Position numbers and translations under genes: made by a program | Source of the DNA: Actinomycetota bacterium | GTDB lineage: Bacteria > Actinomycetota > Acidimicrobiia > Acidimicrobiales > Iamiaceae | Direction of reading: 5' to 3' | DNA: 9,134 nt | NCBI GenBank assembly: GCA_017882935.1 | Contig: JADGOP010000068.1 | Location: forward strand, 1-9,134 | The notes under the pieces: generated by a model | The model's input: only the letters and a program-made list of their open reading frames with translations | Databases searched by the model: none | What the model was told of the DNA's origin: nothing | In this document: positions 6,626 through 9,134 of the stretch, in pieces | How positions within the stretch are numbered: position 1 is the first letter of the stretch | Layout of the letters: each line of letters opens with the position of its first letter

Positions 6626-6633
6626 AGAGGGGA
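6626..6633 (+). promoter_or_regulatory. Shine-Dalgarno site of the PilT-like gene
   Basis: AGAGGGGA, with the AGGGG core ending 7 nt before the GTG at 6640. It supports that start. Confidence 0.65.
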
Positions 6634-6639
6634 CGTGCC

Positions 6640-7722
6640 GTGACGGAGCTCAACGACCTGCTGCAGTACCTGATCGAGCAGCGCGGCTCCGACCTGCACG
6701 CGAAGGCCGGCTCCGTGCCGCACATCCGGGTGAACGGCAAGCTCGAGCGGACGCCCTTCGAGCCGAGCAAGCCATCGGAGATCGAGGCCGTGGTGGCCGA
6801 GCTGCTGCCGGTGTCGCGCAGCCAGGAGCTCGCCGAGCAGGGCCAGATCAGCGTGGCGCACGGGGTGTCGGGACTCGGCCGCTTCCGGGTGAACGTGTAC
6901 CGCCAGCGCGGGTCCTACGGGCTCTCGGCACGCTGGGTGGTGCCGGGCGCGCCCGCCATCGGTGCCCTCAAGCTCCCCGCGGCCGTGGAGAAGCTCGCCA
7001 GCGAGGAGCGCGGCCTGGTGCTCGTCACCGGCCCGGCCGCGTCGGGCAAGACCACCACCGCCGCCGCCATCCTCGACCACGTCAACACGACGCGGTCGGT
7101 CCACATCATCACCCTCGAGGACCCGATCGAGGTGCTGCACGCCGACAAGAGCTCGATGGTGAGCCAGCGCGAGATCGGCAACGACACCCGGACCTTCGCC
7201 GAGGCGATGCGGCGCGTCAACCGCCTCGACCCCGACGTGATCTTCGTGTCCGAGCTGCGCGACGCCGACACCGTGCACGAGGTGCTGTCCGCCGCCGCGT
7301 CGGGCCACCTCGTCATCGCCACGCTGACGACGGTCTCGGCGCCCGAGGCCATCAGCCAGATCGTCGACTACTTCCCCCTCGACCAGCACCTGCAGGTCCG
7401 CCACTCGCTGGCGCGCACGCTGCGGGGCGTGATCACCCAGCGGCTGCTCGAGCGGGCCGACGGCGACGGGCGGGTGCCCGCCGCCGAGGTCCTGGTGAAC
7501 ACCGCCAAGGTGTTCGACGCCATCGTGGCCGGTGCTGACGCCGACGAGCTCGAGCGGCTGATGCAGGAGGGCCAGTACTACGGGATGCAGACGTTCGACC
7601 AGTCGCTGGTGGCGCTGCACCACGACGGCGAGGTGGGCCTGCGCGAGGCCCTGAGCGTGGCCAAGCAGCCCGAGGAGCTGCGGATCGCGCTGCAGCAGGC
7701 GGGGCTGAGCTCCGACTTCTGA
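6640..7722 (+). CDS. pilT: PilT-like secretion/retraction ATPase with altered His box
   Basis: A 360-residue protein, typical PilT length, with the family N-terminus (LNDLLQYLIEQRGSDLHAKAGSVPHIRVNG, here at residues 5-33 overall). PilT hexamers sit at the inner face of the membrane and power type IV pilus retraction. Walker A is GPAASGKT at 131-138, where PilT normally has GPTGSGKS. The Asp box is LEDPIE at 159-164, Walker B DPDVIFVSELRD at 197-208 (usually ILVGEMRD) and the His box GHLVIATLTTVSA at 222-234. H223 is kept, but the second histidine of the usual ATLHT is T230. The C-terminal region aligns with PilT (VLVNTAK, GMQTFDQSL at 315-323), yet the AIRNLIRE retraction motif is replaced by KVFDAIVAG. 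Nucleotide binding looks intact; normal retraction is uncertain, so a PilT paralogue or PilU-like helper is possible. No other pilus genes are in view. It lies 67 nt after the HDAC-like gene on the same strand. Confidence 0.93.
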   Translation: MTELNDLLQYLIEQRGSDLHAKAGSVPHIRVNGKLERTPFEPSKPSEIEAVVAELLPVSRSQELAEQGQISVAHGVSGLGRFRVNVYRQRGSYGLSARWVVPGAPAIGALKLPAAVEKLASEERGLVLVTGPAASGKTTTAAAILDHVNTTRSVHIITLEDPIEVLHADKSSMVSQREIGNDTRTFAEAMRRVNRLDPDVIFVSELRDADTVHEVLSAAASGHLVIATLTTVSAPEAISQIVDYFPLDQHLQVRHSLARTLRGVITQRLLERADGDGRVPAAEVLVNTAKVFDAIVAGADADELERLMQEGQYYGMQTFDQSLVALHHDGEVGLREALSVAKQPEELRIALQQAGLSSDF

Positions 7723-7760
7723 GGCAGGGCGCGCGCCATCGGTCGATCGGGTGCCTGCCT
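7722..7760 (+). terminator. Inverted repeat at the end of the PilT-like gene, possible terminator
   Basis: AGGCAGG (7722-7728) pairs perfectly with CCTGCCT (7754-7760), starting at the last base of the stop codon, with a 25-nt loop containing GC-rich sequence able to fold further. Only a short TT follows, so intrinsic termination would be weak. Confidence 0.35.
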
Positions 7761-7773
7761 TGAGCCGTTCTCC

Positions 7774-7801
7774 TTGACCGATTGTTACTCTTGGGTAATA
7801 T
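7774..7801 (+). promoter_or_regulatory. Near-consensus sigma-70 promoter of the lipoprotein gene
   Basis: TTGACC (7774-7779) and TAATAT (7796-7801) are separated by 16 nt, close to TTGACA/TATAAT. They stand in an AT-rich patch unlike anything else in the window. Transcription should begin near 7808, leaving an untranslated leader of about 58 nt before the GTG at 7866. Confidence 0.8.
7785..7798. promoter_or_regulatory. Palindrome overlapping the -10 box, possible repressor operator
   Basis: TTACTCTTGGGTAA has matching arms TTAC/GTAA plus one more symmetric pair (5 of 7 positions). It covers the spacer and the first bases of the -10 box, where a repressor would block polymerase. No regulator gene is adjacent. 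Symmetry is imperfect and short. Confidence 0.35.
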
Positions 7802-7853
7802 GGCTGTGACCGACGGCACGCCTTGCGCCGCCGTCCCACTCCAGCCCCTGCCC

Positions 7854-7858
7854 GGAGG
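7854..7858 (+). promoter_or_regulatory. Shine-Dalgarno site of the lipoprotein gene
   Basis: GGAGG lies 7 nt before the GTG at 7866. It settles the start against the in-frame ATG at 7800, which is part of the -10 box, and the in-frame GTG at 7806. Confidence 0.8.
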
Positions 7859-7865
7859 CCCCACC

Positions 7866-9134
7866 GTGCGATCCCGTCGCCTGTTCCTCGCTCCCCTCGC
7901 GCTCGGCGTGGCGCTCCTCCTCACCGCCTGCAACGGCCTCGTCGGCCAGCACGCGGTGTACACCCGGCAGTCCACCCAGACCATCACCGGCACCGCCCCG
8001 GCGCGTTCGAACGACCCGCTCGTTGGGGTGACGGTCAACGGCACGCCCGCGGTGCTCGGCAAGTCGCACGACTACAGCCTCACCATCCCCCTCGACGGTG
8101 CCGCCGTCTTCAACCAGGTCCTGGTCGTGGCCACCTACCAGTCGGGCCACACCGAGACCGACCGCGCCACCATCGCCTACGGCGACGGCACCCACGCCAC
8201 CATCGTCGACCGCGGCGCCGGGGTGGCCAGCGGCGTGGCGCTGCGCATGAACCAGCAGGCGTTCGCCAAGCTCGGCCCGGTGGTCAAGTCGCTCACCACC
8301 ATCGACACCGCCTCGATCACGCCCCCGGGCACCGTCGTGCTCGACCAGTGCGTCGTGAAGCTGATCTTCTGCCAGACGCAGGCCAAGGCCACCATCGCCG
8401 CGGCGCCCACCCTGTCGGGCTTCGACGTGGCCCTCACGAGCCACGCCGGCTCCACCGAGGCCAACGTCACCCTGCACTCGCTGAAGATCCTCACCAAGGT
8501 GAACACCACCACCCTCGGCATCATCTCGATCCCGTGCCAGCTCGAGATCACCGCCGCCACGGTCGGGGCCGACGGCAACTACCTCCTGAGGCCCGACCCC
8601 GCCAACCCCAGCCAGCTGCGCGTCGACCTCCAGGGTGCGACGGCGGTCACGCTCTCGGGCGTGGCCCACCAGTGGACCGGTGGCATCTGCTCGCTGCCCG
8701 GGGTGTCCACCATCGTCGACCTGCTGCTGCCGAACGTGCAGACGCTGCTGCAGACGAACCTCACCCAGGCGCTGGCCGACCCCGACGGGTCCGGCCCGGC
8801 CCAGTCGCCCATCGCCGCCGCCATCCAGCAGTCCCTCGCCAAGGTGAACATCGCCGGGCCCATCGGCGACAGCCTCGGCGTGGCGCTCACCGCGCCGATC
8901 CACGGGGTGGTCCAGGACGCCAACGGCGTGGGGCTCACCGCCGACGCCACCTTCGCCGCCTCGGCCGTGGCCACGGGCGCTCCGCAGCAGAACGGCTCGC
9001 TCGGCTTCGGCAACCCCGTCGTCGCCGATCCCGGCGCCACGACTCCGGGCGGGCAGGCGTACGACGTGGCCGTCGGCGCGTCGATCACGAGCTTCGACCA
9101 GCTGCTCGCGGGGGAGACCGAGCGCGGCCTGCTC
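7866..9134 (+). CDS. Unrecognised lipoprotein (C-terminus cut by window edge)
   Basis: 423 residues are visible and the frame is open to the last base. The N-terminus is a lipoprotein signal: basic MRSRR, hydrophobic FLAPLALGVALL, and lipobox LTAC with the lipidated cysteine at C22, so it should be anchored on the outer face of the membrane. Residues about 35-110 look beta-rich and Ig-like (VNGTPAVLG, YSLTIPLDGAAVFN, DRATIAYGDG). The later part alternates short hydrophobic strands with Thr/Ala/Gly-rich turns. It has a few cysteines (two in the DQCVVKLIFCQ stretch, then PCQ and GGICS) that may pair, and a GPIGDSLGVALTAPIHGVV segment late in the visible part. I do not recognise the family. A lipid-binding, TULIP-like fold is a weak guess from the pattern only. 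It has its own strong promoter and is probably transcribed separately from the PilT-like gene. Confidence 0.85.
   Translation, partial: MRSRRLFLAPLALGVALLLTACNGLVGQHAVYTRQSTQTITGTAPARSNDPLVGVTVNGTPAVLGKSHDYSLTIPLDGAAVFNQVLVVATYQSGHTETDRATIAYGDGTHATIVDRGAGVASGVALRMNQQAFAKLGPVVKSLTTIDTASITPPGTVVLDQCVVKLIFCQTQAKATIAAAPTLSGFDVALTSHAGSTEANVTLHSLKILTKVNTTTLGIISIPCQLEITAATVGADGNYLLRPDPANPSQLRVDLQGATAVTLSGVAHQWTGGICSLPGVSTIVDLLLPNVQTLLQTNLTQALADPDGSGPAQSPIAAAIQQSLAKVNIAGPIGDSLGVALTAPIHGVVQDANGVGLTADATFAASAVATGAPQQNGSLGFGNPVVADPGATTPGGQAYDVAVGASITSFDQLLAGETERGLL

Noticed and set aside
5529..6770. Minus-strand open frame of 413 codons opposite the HDAC-like gene
   Set aside because: The plus strand encodes a complete class II deacetylase there; the minus product has no motif.
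7800..7802. ATG in frame with the lipoprotein as its start
   Set aside because: It lies in the -10 box TAATAT, upstream of the expected transcription start, and would put 22 residues in front of the lipoprotein signal.
6538..7839. Minus-strand open frame of 433 codons opposite the PilT-like gene
   Set aside because: The plus strand holds PilT Walker A, Walker B and other family motifs; the minus product is low-complexity.
7785..8903. Minus-strand open frame of 372 codons opposite the lipoprotein
   Set aside because: The plus strand has a promoter, a ribosome site and a lipobox; the minus frame is Gly/Arg/Asp/Val-rich shadow.

Overview
The window is very GC-rich, densely coding DNA whose third codon positions are almost all G or C. 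GTG starts are common and promoters are of the TAnnnT type. With a DUF6049-like protein, an MviN-type kinase ectodomain and a PilT-like ATPase, this points to a high-GC actinobacterium. Acidimicrobiia or a relative is my best guess, but that is inference from style and gene content and not a database match.

Minus strand, positions 5444 down to 1, looks like one cell-envelope operon. From upstream to downstream it holds: a possible 9-codon leaderless mini-ORF; a tandem-GNAT-like acetyltransferase (5418-4690); a 737-residue secreted, C-terminally anchored DUF6049-like protein (4693-2480, overlapping the GNAT gene by 4 nt as GTGA); a 189-nt gap rich in inverted repeats; a DegV/FakB fatty-acid-binding protein (2290-1436); and, 37 nt later, a transmembrane Ser/Thr kinase (1398 to beyond position 1) whose extracellular part resembles the C-terminal domain of actinobacterial MviN proteins. 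The arrangement resembles the mutT4 - DUF6049 (Rv3909) - mviN/pseudokinase (Rv3910) - sigM block of Mycobacterium, but no MurJ flippase is present between the DUF6049 gene and the kinase. DegV sits there instead, and the kinase keeps all its catalytic residues.

Plus strand, positions 5538-9134: a class II HDAC-like deacetylase (5538-6572) is divergent from the envelope operon and probably leaderless. It is followed 67 nt later by a divergent PilT-like ATPase (6640-7722). After a 143-nt gap holding a near-consensus sigma-70 promoter with an overlapping palindrome, an unrecognised lipoprotein (7866 to beyond 9134) runs off the window.

The divergent promoter region is about 5445-5537. I found no tRNA or rRNA genes, CRISPR array, insertion sequence or sign of recent transfer. 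The most interesting points are the rearranged MviN/kinase module, the PilT-like protein with substituted His-box and C-terminal motifs, the mini-ORF that seems to couple translation into the GNAT gene, and the strongly promoted lipoprotein.
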